A DNA stretch of 43,615 nt from Varibaculum cambriense (GTDB lineage: Bacteria > Actinomycetota > Actinomycetes > Actinomycetales > Actinomycetaceae), in assembly GCF_022133705.1 (NCBI RefSeq), contig NZ_JAKNHJ010000020.1, positions 1 through 43,615 of the forward strand. Direction: 5' to 3'. The translations under genes were made by a program, and so were the position numbers. Positions within the stretch are counted from its first letter, which is position 1. Each line of letters starts with the position of its first letter. Below the pieces are notes generated by a model. It searched no databases, was not told where the DNA came from, and was given only the letters and a program-made list of their open reading frames with translations. Of this stretch, positions 1-8,375 are shown piece by piece.

Positions 1-137
1 CCCGGGCTTGCCTGCTGAGTTTCTTGCCAGTAACTTGCGTCAATTCCCGCTATTTCCTGCTCTCAGACAATTGACTGCCCACTCTGGCGGCGGAAACTAT
101 TCCGTCGCGACGTAGCTGTATATGCGGGTTGTCAGTG

Positions 138-1502
138 TTAGTTCTTGAAGGAATGTACCGGGGCGGGGATACGTCCTCCCCGAGCCGCAAACTTTTCTGA
201 AGAGAGCGAGGCTACTTCCATAATCGGTGCCCAGCCCAACAGTCCTCCAAAATTCGCTTTGTCGCCTACCCCTTTACCCGGTACTGGAATCACCCGCACC
301 GCGGTGGTTTTCCCATTCGCAACCCCAATAGCGGCTTCATCGGCAATCACACCGGTAATAGTAGCGGCAGGGGTGTCACCGGGAATCGCAATCATATCCA
401 GTCCTACCGAACAAATAGCGGTCATGGCTTCTAGTTTCGCCAGGCTCAAGGAGCCGCGCTGGACTGCTTGAATCATATTTGCGTCCTCGGAAACCGGGAT
501 AAAGGAGCCGGAAAGTCCCCCTACCAGGGAACAAGCCATCAGGCCGCCCTTTTTAACCGCATCGTTGAGCAGAGCTAAAGCCGCAGTCGTACCGGGAGCT
601 CCGACCGCTTCTACTCCCAGCTCTTCTATAATCGCGGCCACCGAATCGCCTACTGCCGGGGTGGGAGCTAGCGATAAATCCACGATTCCGAAACTGACGC
701 CCAAACGCTTCGCTACGGTTTGCCCCACCAGCTGTCCCATGCGGGTAATCTTGAAAGCTGACTTTTTAATGGCCTCCGCGCATTCTTCAAAAGGACGCCC
801 GCGCACCCCCTTAAGCGCCCGCTCGATTACTCCCGGGCCCGAAATGCCTACCGATACCACCGCATCGGGTTGGCTCACGCCATGGAAAGCACCCGCCATA
901 AAGGGGTTATCTTCTACCGCGTTGGCAAACACTACCAGTTTTGCGGCTCCGATTCCGTCTTTATCGGCAGTTTTATGGGCGGCGGCGAGTATCTGCTGAC
1001 CCATTTTTGCGGTCGCACTCATATTGATTCCGCTGCGGGTAGAACCGATATTTACCGAGGAACACACGATATCGGTAGAGGCTAAGGCCTCGGGAATGGA
1101 CTCTATCAACGCTAAGTCACTGCGGGTGGCACCGGCTTGCACTAGCGCGGAATATCCACCTACAAAATCTACGCCCACGGCCTTACCGGCGCGATCGAGC
1201 ACCTGAGCGAAGGGGAGGAGGTCGTCGGTACGACAAGCCGCTGCCACCAGAGAAATTGGGGTTACTGAGAGGCGTTTATTAATGATGGGTACCCCGAATT
1301 CACCCGCGACTTCCTCGGCGGTGGCAACCAGGCGGGAGGCGGCGCCCATAATCCGTTCTTCAATCCGTTCGCAGGCGCGCTCGATATCCGCATCGGCACA
1401 GTCCAGTAGGGAAAGCCCCAAAGTAACCGTGCGTACATCCAGGTTGTCCTCGGCAATCATCTGTATGGTTTCCAGGATTTCCCCGGTGGTATCCAGTCCC
1501 AT
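138..1502 (-). CDS. PFL family protein (UPF0210/DUF711)
   Basis: The 454-residue protein matches the UPF0210 (PFL, formerly DUF711) family over its whole length, which is the usual length. The name reflects a resemblance to the pyruvate formate-lyase fold; no reaction is firmly established for this family. It is rich in Gly/Ala loops, for example [14 protein letters not shown] near the middle and a long Gly/Ala-rich C-terminal third. No signal peptide or membrane segment is visible, so it should be cytoplasmic. The ATG at 1502 has a good ribosome site (GGGAG) just upstream. It lies 49 bases downstream of a UPF0237 ACT-domain gene on the same strand. This gene pair is conserved in many Firmicutes and Actinobacteria, so the ACT protein may be its regulatory partner; that is inference. 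Family assignment is secure, function is not. Confidence 0.9.
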   Translation of the reverse strand: MGLDTTGEILETIQMIAEDNLDVRTVTLGLSLLDCADADIERACERIEERIMGAASRLVATAEEVAGEFGVPIINKRLSVTPISLVAAACRTDDLLPFAQVLDRAGKAVGVDFVGGYSALVQAGATRSDLALIESIPEALASTDIVCSSVNIGSTRSGINMSATAKMGQQILAAAHKTADKDGIGAAKLVVFANAVEDNPFMAGAFHGVSQPDAVVSVGISGPGVIERALKGVRGRPFEECAEAIKKSAFKITRMGQLVGQTVAKRLGVSFGIVDLSLAPTPAVGDSVAAIIEELGVEAVGAPGTTAALALLNDAVKKGGLMACSLVGGLSGSFIPVSEDANMIQAVQRGSLSLAKLEAMTAICSVGLDMIAIPGDTPAATITGVIADEAAIGVANGKTTAVRVIPVPGKGVGDKANFGGLLGWAPIMEVASLSSEKFAARGGRIPAPVHSFKN

Positions 1503-1551
1503 TATTCTCCCTTGCGTTTAAGGCTCCCTGCGTAGTTTTACGGTAAGTAGT

Positions 1552-1821
1552 TTAGAGTTTGTGCATGGCGTTGAACAGGGATTCCGCCTGCACTTTAATA
1601 ACCAGCCCTTGCGTTTTCTCTACTGTTGCCATCGCCTGCTGCACCTGCGCTAAGGCGATTTGAGTCTCCTCAAATTCTAGCTGCATAATCATGGTGAAAT
1701 ATTCATCCATCAAGGTCTGCGACACATTGATGATGTTCACCTGGTTTTGAGCGAGCGCTTGAGAAACCGCCGCGATAATCCCGGTGTGATCAATCCCGGT
1801 AACCGTCATAATTGCTTTCAC
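1552..1821 (-). CDS. ACT domain protein (UPF0237)
   Basis: This 89-residue protein is a single ACT domain of the UPF0237 type. It opens with MKAIMTVTGIDHTGIIAAVS, the typical first strand and ligand-binding Gly-Ile-Ile loop, and has the full length of the family. ACT domains bind small molecules, often amino acids, as dimers; the ligand here is unknown. The start is GTG at 1821, chosen because the family begins with this MKAI segment; the ATG four codons later (1809) is possible. It precedes the PFL gene in what looks like a two-gene operon, and is divergent from the cadD-like gene, with only 87 bases between the two starts. Confidence 0.88.
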   Translation of the reverse strand: MKAIMTVTGIDHTGIIAAVSQALAQNQVNIINVSQTLMDEYFTMIMQLEFEETQIALAQVQQAMATVEKTQGLVIKVQAESLFNAMHKL

Positions 1822-1908
1822 GTGCTTCAGCTTACGTTCTTCTGCAGCTTTTTTGCGATTTCTCGCCCCGGTTTCTTCACTTCTGCACTCTTAGGTAATA
1901 ATGGCGGA

Positions 1909-2529
1909 GTGACTTCTAGTTTGATTTTTTCGACCCTCGTGCAAGCGCTAGTGCTATTTGTAGCCACCAATATTGACCACTTGGCGTTACTGGCTTTGTG
2001 GTTTGTACACGGCCAGAATCGTCCGGGAACCACTGCGCGCATCTGTGCCGGTCAATATGTAGGTTTCGGGGTGATCCTGGCAGTAACCGTAGTCTTAAGC
2101 GCAATTTCTGGTTTGGTAATCCCGCAGGAGTACCTGCGTTTCTTGGGGCTGATACCCCTGGCACTGGGGATAAAAGCGGCGATCGGAGAAATCCGCGAGC
2201 GCTTGTCTGCAGAAGAGGATGACGACGAGGACGAGGGCGAGGCGCAACTAAAGGGGAAAAAGGTCAGTGTGGGTGCAGTTGCCCTGGTGACTATGGCTAA
2301 TGGGGGCGATGAAGTAGCCGCCTATCTACCAGTTTTTGCCCTCTCTACCTGGTGGCAAATCGCCCTGTTTTGTGCAGTGTTCTTAGCGCTTGCTGGGGTG
2401 CTGCTTGCTCTTGCCCGTTTCATCACTGGACGTATGGGGCTGGCAGAGGTATTGGAACGTTTTGAAGCGATTATTTTCCCCAGCGTACTTATCCTGCTAG
2501 GAGTACTAATCCTCGTGGATCTGCTTTAG
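1909..2529 (+). CDS. CadD-family cadmium/heavy-metal transport protein
   Basis: The protein is about 206 residues and hydrophobic, with five or six predicted membrane segments, and matches the CadD cadmium-resistance family (PF03596) in length and in motifs such as ATNIDHLALL near the N-terminus and TMANGGDEVAAYLPVFA after the central loop. CadD proteins are membrane proteins linked to cadmium tolerance or export; the substrate here is unproven. The open frame runs further upstream to 1747, but that part would overlap the divergent ACT gene and reads as non-protein. GTG 1909 with GGCGGA directly before it gives the family length, so I chose it; TTG 1921 is an alternative. The central cytoplasmic loop, roughly residues 100-113, is strongly acidic (EEDDDEDEGE), which could bind metal (inference). 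Confidence 0.82.
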   Translation: MTSSLIFSTLVQALVLFVATNIDHLALLALWFVHGQNRPGTTARICAGQYVGFGVILAVTVVLSAISGLVIPQEYLRFLGLIPLALGIKAAIGEIRERLSAEEDDDEDEGEAQLKGKKVSVGAVALVTMANGGDEVAAYLPVFALSTWWQIALFCAVFLALAGVLLALARFITGRMGLAEVLERFEAIIFPSVLILLGVLILVDLL

Positions 2530-2595
2530 GTGGATTACCTAGCTGGGGGAGATAGCAAACACGAGCTGACGCTAAGAAAGAAGCGATTACCAATA

Positions 2596-2701
2596 GCGTG
2601 GGAGTAGGTTTTATCCGAGTAGGCGCGGTGGGCATAAGAATTTGGAAAATGTCGCTACGTTTTCCAAATTCTTGGGCAGGAGGAAAAACCTACTCCCGCG
2701 C
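2596..2701. repeat. Nested-palindrome intergenic element, copy 1
   Basis: Outer arms GCGTGGGAGTAGGTTTT (2596-2612) and AAAACCTACTCCCGCGC (2685-2701) are complementary with one wobble position. Inside is a perfect 14-bp hairpin, AAGAATTTGGAAAA (2636-2649) and its complement (2660-2673), with a 10-base loop. Between arm and hairpin lie two segments shared with other copies, ATCCGAGTAGGCGCGGTGG on the left and GGGCAGGAGGAAAA on the right. It sits between the convergent 3' ends of the cadD-like gene and the ABC-2 operon, so it could terminate both transcripts. Confidence 0.85.
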
Positions 2702-2720
2702 GAACAGACGCCGCTTTCTT

Positions 2721-3869
2721 TTAGGCACGTCTCCGCAGGCGCGTGATTAGCATGGCGATGCCCCATAGCGCCAGCGTGAAAACTACCTGCACTCCGATAT
2801 TTACCCAGAACTGTGAGGCGGCGGCGCCGCTAAAGCTGGTCATTTCGGCTAACGCATTGTTATTGTCGATGTAGTAAAAGCTGGGTAGCGCTCTCCCGAT
2901 GGCTACCACCGCATCTGGCATTAGTTCCCGAGGAATAAACGCCCCGCACAGGAAAGCACTGGCTAGGGCCACCACGTTTACGATGGCGCTGAGGGCTTCC
3001 TTGTTATTGGTAATTTTTGTCATTAAGAAGCCTAAGGCTAGTACCGGCAGCCCAAAAGCCACAATGTTAAGCGCATAGAGTCCCTGTCGTCCGGTATCGG
3101 CGATGCCGGGCAGTAGCAGTCGCACTAAGAGCACATTGAGTGCCACGAGGAACGCTACGATTAGGGCGCAGCCGGCTATTAGGCTTAGGTCAATCCGGAA
3201 GGGATGGGCGGGGGAAACCAGGGTACGTTTACGTACGTTTATTACCGAAAAGGCCGCTAGCACCATAGTGATTACATAAGTGGCGCCGGCCATTAGGGTG
3301 TAGCTGCCAAAGTTATACAGGGCGGTCACGTTGTGGAGTGTTTTTTGATCTAAATGGGAAGTGAGACTGACTTTACTATCCAGTTTCAGGCTAGAGTTTA
3401 CCGCTTTGACCAGCTCGTCCTCGTCCGTTAAATATTGCCCATATCCGGTAGCCAGCCGCAGGAAACGACTTACTAATACCTCGGCCGAGGCGCTCTCGGA
3501 GCTGGGGCGAGATTTTACGTCTACCACCGGTTTTTCGCCTTTGAGGATGGTGGTGGTGAAGTCGTGGGGCAGGTAAACGACGTAGGACAAAGTTTGGTAA
3601 TAGAGGGCGTCGTCGATTTCGCGTTCGCTAGTGCCGGTGTCTGCTTTCTTGGTTTGTCCGGCCAAGTAGGAGTTAAAAGACCGGGTGAGGGCAGTATCGT
3701 TGCCGCGGTTGATAACTAAAACTGTAGGTTTGGAAGCGGTGAAATCACCGGAGGAGCCAGGGCTGGTGTGGAAAGCAGTCAGTCCCATAACCACCATGAT
3801 GGTGGTAAAGAGAATAACGAAAGCAATATTGCGGAGCAGTACCTGCAGGAAACCTTTAAAGACTGTCAT
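2721..3869 (-). CDS. ABC-2 type transporter permease (second permease)
   Basis: This 382-residue protein has the ABC-2 permease layout: one N-terminal membrane segment (about residues 12-30), a large extracytoplasmic domain of roughly 150 residues, then five or six membrane segments up to the C-terminus, ending in the basic RLRRRA. It is the last gene of a three-gene operon and its start overlaps the end of the upstream permease by 14 bases, which implies translational coupling and probably a heterodimeric transmembrane unit. The substrate cannot be told from sequence; this class exports drugs, lipids or peptides. The family call is strong, the substrate unknown. Confidence 0.85.
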   Translation of the reverse strand: MTVFKGFLQVLLRNIAFVILFTTIMVVMGLTAFHTSPGSSGDFTASKPTVLVINRGNDTALTRSFNSYLAGQTKKADTGTSEREIDDALYYQTLSYVVYLPHDFTTTILKGEKPVVDVKSRPSSESASAEVLVSRFLRLATGYGQYLTDEDELVKAVNSSLKLDSKVSLTSHLDQKTLHNVTALYNFGSYTLMAGATYVITMVLAAFSVINVRKRTLVSPAHPFRIDLSLIAGCALIVAFLVALNVLLVRLLLPGIADTGRQGLYALNIVAFGLPVLALGFLMTKITNNKEALSAIVNVVALASAFLCGAFIPRELMPDAVVAIGRALPSFYYIDNNNALAEMTSFSGAAASQFWVNIGVQVVFTLALWGIAMLITRLRRRA

Positions 3870-5115
3870 AGCGTTGCTTCCTTAGGACGAACAGGGAGGC
3901 ACCCAGGAGCACTGCTGAAATAATCAGCAGCAAGGTGACGTCTTGCCAAAAACCATCGAATCCGGGGTGATAGTAGAGGTTATAGAAACCGTCCGTGATT
4001 AGGGCAGTGGGATTTAGTTTATTTACCAGGGGCGCTTTTTGGTCTACTACGTAGCGCATGGTTCCGCCCATCATGCCGGCCAGTACTGCCCCCAACATGG
4101 TGACTGAAATCAAGACTCCAATTTTCATGTTTTCCCCGCCGGGCACGAGCGCGGAAATCGCTACCCCGAAGGACAATCCGACCAGGGCTCCGAGGGAAGT
4201 TAGCAGGAAGGTTAATGCCCAATTGGGGCCAAAATCGATATTGAACAGGACGTGGCACACTGCCACCAGTAAAATCAGTCCCACCAATTGCAGTAGGTAA
4301 CTGGAAATAATCCCGGAAATAATCAGTTTGGTTTTGCTGGTCGGTGCCACCGCTACTCGTCTGCCGATTACCCCCAGGGGTGGCTGGGCATTATTCATCA
4401 CTGTCATGGAGAACATCCCCCCATACAGGGCAGCCATAGCTAGCAGCGAGAAGAACTCTGCCATCAGCAAGTCCATAGATTTGGGGCTGCGGTCACGCAA
4501 AGTAAAGTCGCTCTTAGCGAGTTTGTCTTGAACCGAGGCCGCTACCTGGGAAGGATCAAAGGCAGGAGGCTGGCCGGGCGGAATATTTTGAAAATCCGGC
4601 GGAGAGTGGGCGCGAACTTTTGCTGCCATCTCTCGCTGCGTCAGTTGGCTGATCATATCGGTGCGTTGGGTGATCTCGTCAAGAATCGCTTTCAAGATAG
4701 TTTGCTCCACCCCGTTGGAAGCCAGCGTCAAATGAGCTTTGGCATCCCTGCTGATACCTGCTTGCGAGGAGCCGGTAATCTCGACTACTCCGGAAACTTC
4801 CTCGTCCTCTAAAAGCCATTTTCCTTCCTCTAAGGTCTTGACCATACGCAGTTTCAACAGGGGTTGGGTTTCCGAGCTGACGGGGGAGGAGTCCTTCTTG
4901 CTTAAATCATCGAAAGCGATTTTGAAGGTGCTGTCTTGGTAGACCTGGGAGTTTACTACCGCTACCGGGACGGTATCGAAGGCTTCTTTATTGACAATGT
5001 CACTGAGTGCCCCTTTGAACAGCAAGCCCAGCAGGAGGGGAAAGGCGAGCGTCCAAAAAACCAAGGTGCGGTTGGAAAGCAGTAGCTTTAGGTTGTATCC
5101 GATTAGGTGCCCCAT
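3856..5115 (-). CDS. ABC-2 type transporter permease (first permease)
   Basis: A 419-residue membrane protein with the same design as its downstream partner: a membrane segment at about residues 18-35, a long polar extracytoplasmic region that includes a Pro-rich stretch (PPDFQNIPPGQPPAFDPS), then a block of six hydrophobic segments from about residue 220 onward. It starts two bases after the ATPase gene stops and overlaps the next permease gene, so the three genes are clearly one operon encoding one exporter. ABC-2 permeases of this type (YhgE/Pip-like or NatB-like) export hydrophobic compounds or polymers. No substrate can be assigned. Confidence 0.85.
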   Translation of the reverse strand: MGHLIGYNLKLLLSNRTLVFWTLAFPLLLGLLFKGALSDIVNKEAFDTVPVAVVNSQVYQDSTFKIAFDDLSKKDSSPVSSETQPLLKLRMVKTLEEGKWLLEDEEVSGVVEITGSSQAGISRDAKAHLTLASNGVEQTILKAILDEITQRTDMISQLTQREMAAKVRAHSPPDFQNIPPGQPPAFDPSQVAASVQDKLAKSDFTLRDRSPKSMDLLMAEFFSLLAMAALYGGMFSMTVMNNAQPPLGVIGRRVAVAPTSKTKLIISGIISSYLLQLVGLILLVAVCHVLFNIDFGPNWALTFLLTSLGALVGLSFGVAISALVPGGENMKIGVLISVTMLGAVLAGMMGGTMRYVVDQKAPLVNKLNPTALITDGFYNLYYHPGFDGFWQDVTLLLIISAVLLGASLFVLRKQRYDSL

Positions 5116-5117
5116 AG

Positions 5118-6056
5118 CTAGTCTCGCAATTCCTTGCCGGTTAGCTGCAAGAAAACGTCATTTAGGGTGGGACGCTCCGAGTAAATCGACTCATAAGCTA
5201 TGCCGGCCTGGCTCAACTGGGCGATGAGAGTGGAAACGTGGTTTTGTCCGTGCCGGTAAACTAGCTGGACTGTGCGATTTCTGGTGGTAACTGACTCAAT
5301 TTGGGGATCGGATTCCAGCTTTTCTTTAAGTTCTGGAGGCAGCTCCACCCCCTGCAAAGTAACTTTTTCTTCTATATCAGATAACTGTTTCAACTCATTA
5401 ATGGTGCCTTGCGCAATGATTTCACCCTTGTCAAGAATGATGATGCGGTCGCAAATCTGCTCTACTTCTTCCATATAGTGAGTGGTGTAAACCACCGTGG
5501 CTCCGCGGTCACGCAAAGTGACGATACCGTCCAGGATATTGTTGCGGCTTTGGGGATCGACTGCCACGGTCGGCTCATCCAGGAAAATCAGCTCTGGTTG
5601 ATGGGCGATACCGCACGCTAGGTTTAAGCGGCGCAACAGGCCTCCGGAGAGCTGCTTAGGGCGAAACTTTAGGTACTCCTGCAAGCCCACCAACTTTACT
5701 GCCGCTTCAATTTTTTTCGCGCGTTCGGATTTGTCGGAAATATAGAGCCCGCAAAAATAGTCCAGATTTTGCGCCACGGTTAGCTCATCGAATACTGCTA
5801 CATCTTGGAAGACCACCCCTAGGCGCCGTTTAATGTCAAAAGCATCGGGACGCATTTCTTTCCCGAAAATCTTCACGCTCCCGCTGCCAAAACGCAGCAG
5901 GGACAGCATGCAGTTGATAGCGGTTGATTTACCGGAGCCATTGGGGCCGAGCAGCCCCAGAATTTCGCCTTGACGCACCTGGAAAGTTAACTTATTGAGG
6001 GCGCGCAACTGCTGGTAGTCCTTAGATAGACCCTCTACTTCGATTACGTTGGTCAC
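5118..6056 (-). CDS. ABC transporter ATP-binding protein (ABC-2 exporter)
   Basis: This 312-residue cytoplasmic ATPase powers the two permeases encoded directly downstream. The nucleotide-binding domain fills about residues 1-220: Walker A GPNGSGKST near residue 40, Q-loop VFQD, an LSGGLLRR signature, Walker B LIFLDEPT and the switch histidine in TTHYMEE. The last 90 residues form the accessory C-terminal domain common in DrrA/NatA-type exporters. The signature motif carries LL where most members have Q at the fifth position (LSGGQ), a tolerated variant in this subfamily. It is the first gene of the operon. No regulator lies nearby, and the substrate is unknown. Confidence 0.9.
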   Translation of the reverse strand: MTNVIEVEGLSKDYQQLRALNKLTFQVRQGEILGLLGPNGSGKSTAINCMLSLLRFGSGSVKIFGKEMRPDAFDIKRRLGVVFQDVAVFDELTVAQNLDYFCGLYISDKSERAKKIEAAVKLVGLQEYLKFRPKQLSGGLLRRLNLACGIAHQPELIFLDEPTVAVDPQSRNNILDGIVTLRDRGATVVYTTHYMEEVEQICDRIIILDKGEIIAQGTINELKQLSDIEEKVTLQGVELPPELKEKLESDPQIESVTTRNRTVQLVYRHGQNHVSTLIAQLSQAGIAYESIYSERPTLNDVFLQLTGKELRD

Positions 6057-6276
6057 GACGGTTCTCGCGTTCTTAAAGTGGCTATAGATGTAGCAATTTT
6101 AACAAGGCTAATCCCTTAGGTACCAGTAAACAGGGGTGTTAATCAAGAATTACCCTAACTTTACAGCAGCTTTTAGATAGATTTTCGAGATAGAGGAAAG
6201 AAGAATTTTTCCATCGTAAATTTATGGAGTCGGTTAAGCTGGCAGACAAAGCAGATATCAAAGGATGGGTGAGCTT

Positions 6277-6786
6277 ATGGGGAAGAAACATGTGAAAACT
6301 AACGCCATGCGCGCCCTCGAAAATGCGGGTATTGCAGCGCAAATGACTCAGGTTTCTTCCAAGGGGGAGTTTTTAGATGCGCTCACGGTTGCCCAGGCGC
6401 TGGGGGTGGATCCGAATCTGGTGTATAAAACCCTAGTTTTAGAGGGCGGCCCCGGAGAACATTTCGTGGCGGTAGTACCGGCTACGCACGAGTTAGATTT
6501 GAAGGCTGCCGCCAGGTGCTTTGGGGTAAAGCATTTGACAATGTTGCCCTTAAAACAGTTAACCCCGCTTACCGGTTACCGGAAAGGGGCCTGTTCGCCC
6601 CTGGGAATGAAGAAAGATTTTCCAACGGTAATCGATGAATCTGCTTTTTCGCAAGAAAAAATCTATGTTTCTGCAGGTAAGCGCGGCTATCAGATTCTGG
6701 TGGCGGCAGCAGATTTACAGAGGGTGATTAGCGCAAAGCGAGGGGAGATTTCGCGCCCCCTAAATCATGGCACTCGAACGCCCTAA
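6277..6786 (+). CDS. ybaK: Cys-tRNA(Pro)/Cys-tRNA(Cys) deacylase, YbaK/EbsC type
   Basis: The protein, about 169 residues, belongs to the YbaK/EbsC branch of the INS editing-domain superfamily. Typical YbaK motifs are visible: KTNAMRALENAGI at the start, DPNLVYKTLV, a VPATHELDLKAAAR segment, TGYRKGACSPLGMKK, and YVSAGKRGYQI near the end. YbaK hydrolyses Cys-tRNA(Pro) made in error by prolyl-tRNA synthetase, acting in the cytoplasm. I chose ATG 6277 because GGGTGAG lies just upstream; ATG 6265 in the same frame would add four residues. It is followed after 155 bases by mntH, a gap with its own operator-like site, so the two genes are probably separate transcripts. Confidence 0.9.
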   Translation: MGKKHVKTNAMRALENAGIAAQMTQVSSKGEFLDALTVAQALGVDPNLVYKTLVLEGGPGEHFVAVVPATHELDLKAAARCFGVKHLTMLPLKQLTPLTGYRKGACSPLGMKKDFPTVIDESAFSQEKIYVSAGKRGYQILVAAADLQRVISAKRGEISRPLNHGTRTP

Positions 6787-6830
6787 CGGCATTGTTGCGT
6801 GGTTTTTATCTTCCGAAAAATCAAGGTAAA

Positions 6831-6869
6831 GTTTCGGGTATACGAAACTTATCTAAGGGATACCCGAAA
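6831..6869 (+). promoter_or_regulatory. Operator-like inverted repeats upstream of mntH
   Basis: Two overlapping dyads lie about 75-110 bases before the mntH start. GTTTCGGGTATACGAAAC (6831-6848) has 6-bp arms, GTTTCG and CGAAAC. In addition TTTCGGGTAT (6832-6841) recurs inverted as ATACCCGAAA (6860-6869). Manganese transporters of the Nramp family are commonly repressed by DtxR/MntR regulators that bind such palindromes; I do not recognise this as a known consensus, so its role is inference from position. Confidence 0.5.
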
Positions 6870-6941
6870 AACGGCTAAGGGAAAGTATAAGTCTAGCTAG
6901 ATGAAGTAGTTTCCCCGATACAGAAAGGTGAAGCTGCGCAG

Positions 6942-8207
6942 ATGGAAAAGCATCCGACTCCAGATTCTCAGAATGCTCCCGACGCTAAATCAGCAGCCAA
7001 GAAAGGGCTGGTTCCGTTACTAGGACCAGCCTTCGTAGCGGCAGTAGCCTATGTTGATCCCGGGAACGTAGCCGCCAATATCACTGCTGGAGCCCGCTAT
7101 GGCTACCTGCTGGTGTGGGTATTGGTGCTTGCCAACCTGATGGCGGTAATCATTCAATATCAAAGCGCCAAACTGGGGCTAGTAACCGGGAAATCTCTAC
7201 CGGAGATTTTGGGGGATCGGCTTCCCAAAGGTAAACGCATCGCGTTTTGGATCCAAGCGGAGATTATCGCCGCCGCCACCGACCTCGCCGAAATCGTGGG
7301 GGGCGCAATCGCTCTGCAGCTACTGTTTGGGCTGCCGCTGTTGGCAGGGGGCTTTATCGTAGGCTGTGTGTCGTTAGCGCTGCTAGTTTTTCAGAATGAA
7401 CGCCGGCAAAAACAGTTCGAAACTATCGTGGTCGGTTTGCTAGTAATCATTACCGTAGGCTTCTTGTCGGGGCTGGTGATTAGCCCGCCTGATCCTGCGG
7501 GAATGTTGGGGGGATTACTGCCCCGTTTTGCCGGCACCGACACCGTGCTGATCGCGGCCTCCATGCTGGGGGCAACGGTTATGCCGCACGCTATTTACCT
7601 GCATTCTTCGCTGGTAAATCACCGTTTCCCGGAGCGAGGCTCTCGCGATATTCCCCACCTGTTACGTGCCTCCAAACATGACGTGGCCTATGCGCTATTT
7701 GTCGCGGGAGCGGTCAATATTGCGCTGTTATTGCTGGCCGCCTCGGCGCTCGCTGGAAAGAGCGGCACCGATACTATCGAGGGCGCACATGCCGCTATCG
7801 AAAATGCTCTGGGCAGTGGAATCGGAGTAATTTTTGCGATTGGCCTGCTAGCTTCCGGTCTCGCTTCCACTTCGGTAGGTGCTTATGCGGGTTCGGAAAT
7901 CATGGGCGGGCTACTGCATGTGCGGGTACCACTTTTCTTGCGCCGTCTAATCACCCTGATTCCCGCGCTGCTGATTCTGTGGCTCTACCCCAACCCCACC
8001 TGGGCATTAGTTGTTTCCCAGGTAGCGCTGTCTTTCGGGATTCCCCTGGCGGTAGTGCCGCTTGCTGTCTATACCCGTAAGAAAGAACTGATGGGCAGCT
8101 ACACCGATAGCCAGGCAATGCGTTGGACGATGGGCGCCATCGCGGGCTTGATAATCGCCCTGAATCTGCTGCTGGTGGTGCTCACTTTCGTGGGAGTTGA
8201 CGTATAA
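6942..8207 (+). CDS. mntH: Nramp family Mn2+/divalent metal:H+ symporter
   Basis: A 421-residue membrane protein with the 11-segment Nramp fold. The metal-binding signature DPGNVAANITAGA is in the first membrane segment (about residues 43-55) and the matching sixth-segment motif MPHAIYLHSSLV appears near residue 213; together these hold the Asp, Asn and Met ligands of the family. It imports Mn2+ (and possibly Fe2+ or other divalent ions) driven by protons across the cytoplasmic membrane. The start ATG 6942 has AAGGTGA about ten bases before it. Inverted repeats upstream suggest metal-dependent repression. A strong hairpin follows the gene. The family call is secure. Confidence 0.95.
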   Translation: MEKHPTPDSQNAPDAKSAAKKGLVPLLGPAFVAAVAYVDPGNVAANITAGARYGYLLVWVLVLANLMAVIIQYQSAKLGLVTGKSLPEILGDRLPKGKRIAFWIQAEIIAAATDLAEIVGGAIALQLLFGLPLLAGGFIVGCVSLALLVFQNERRQKQFETIVVGLLVIITVGFLSGLVISPPDPAGMLGGLLPRFAGTDTVLIAASMLGATVMPHAIYLHSSLVNHRFPERGSRDIPHLLRASKHDVAYALFVAGAVNIALLLLAASALAGKSGTDTIEGAHAAIENALGSGIGVIFAIGLLASGLASTSVGAYAGSEIMGGLLHVRVPLFLRRLITLIPALLILWLYPNPTWALVVSQVALSFGIPLAVVPLAVYTRKKELMGSYTDSQAMRWTMGAIAGLIIALNLLLVVLTFVGVDV

Positions 8208-8302
8208 ACCGGTGTCTGTAAAGAGCTAGGTTATCTCGGGAAAGCAGCCTGCGTCCTCGCGATTGGTTTTGGTATCCGGGAGAGTAGATCTAAAAGTATT
8301 AA

Positions 8303-8343
8303 GGGTGCGTCCTCGAGAACGAACCATTCTCGAGGACGCACCC
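8303..8343. terminator. Bidirectional terminator-like hairpin between mntH and glgB
   Basis: GGGTGCGTCCTCGAGAA and TTCTCGAGGACGCACCC form a perfect 17-bp stem with a 7-base loop. It lies between the convergent 3' ends of mntH and glgB. The A/T-rich flanks (TATTAA on the left, TATTAAG on the right) give weak T tracts in both directions, which suits a bidirectional terminator. Confidence 0.75.
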
Positions 8344-8375
8344 TATTAAGCCATTAAAGTGGCTAAGCTAGTGAT

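Noticed and set aside
1747-1908. Upstream extension of the cadD-like frame to 1747
   Set aside because: It overlaps the divergent ACT-domain gene, reads unlike a protein, and would make the transporter 54 residues longer than its family.
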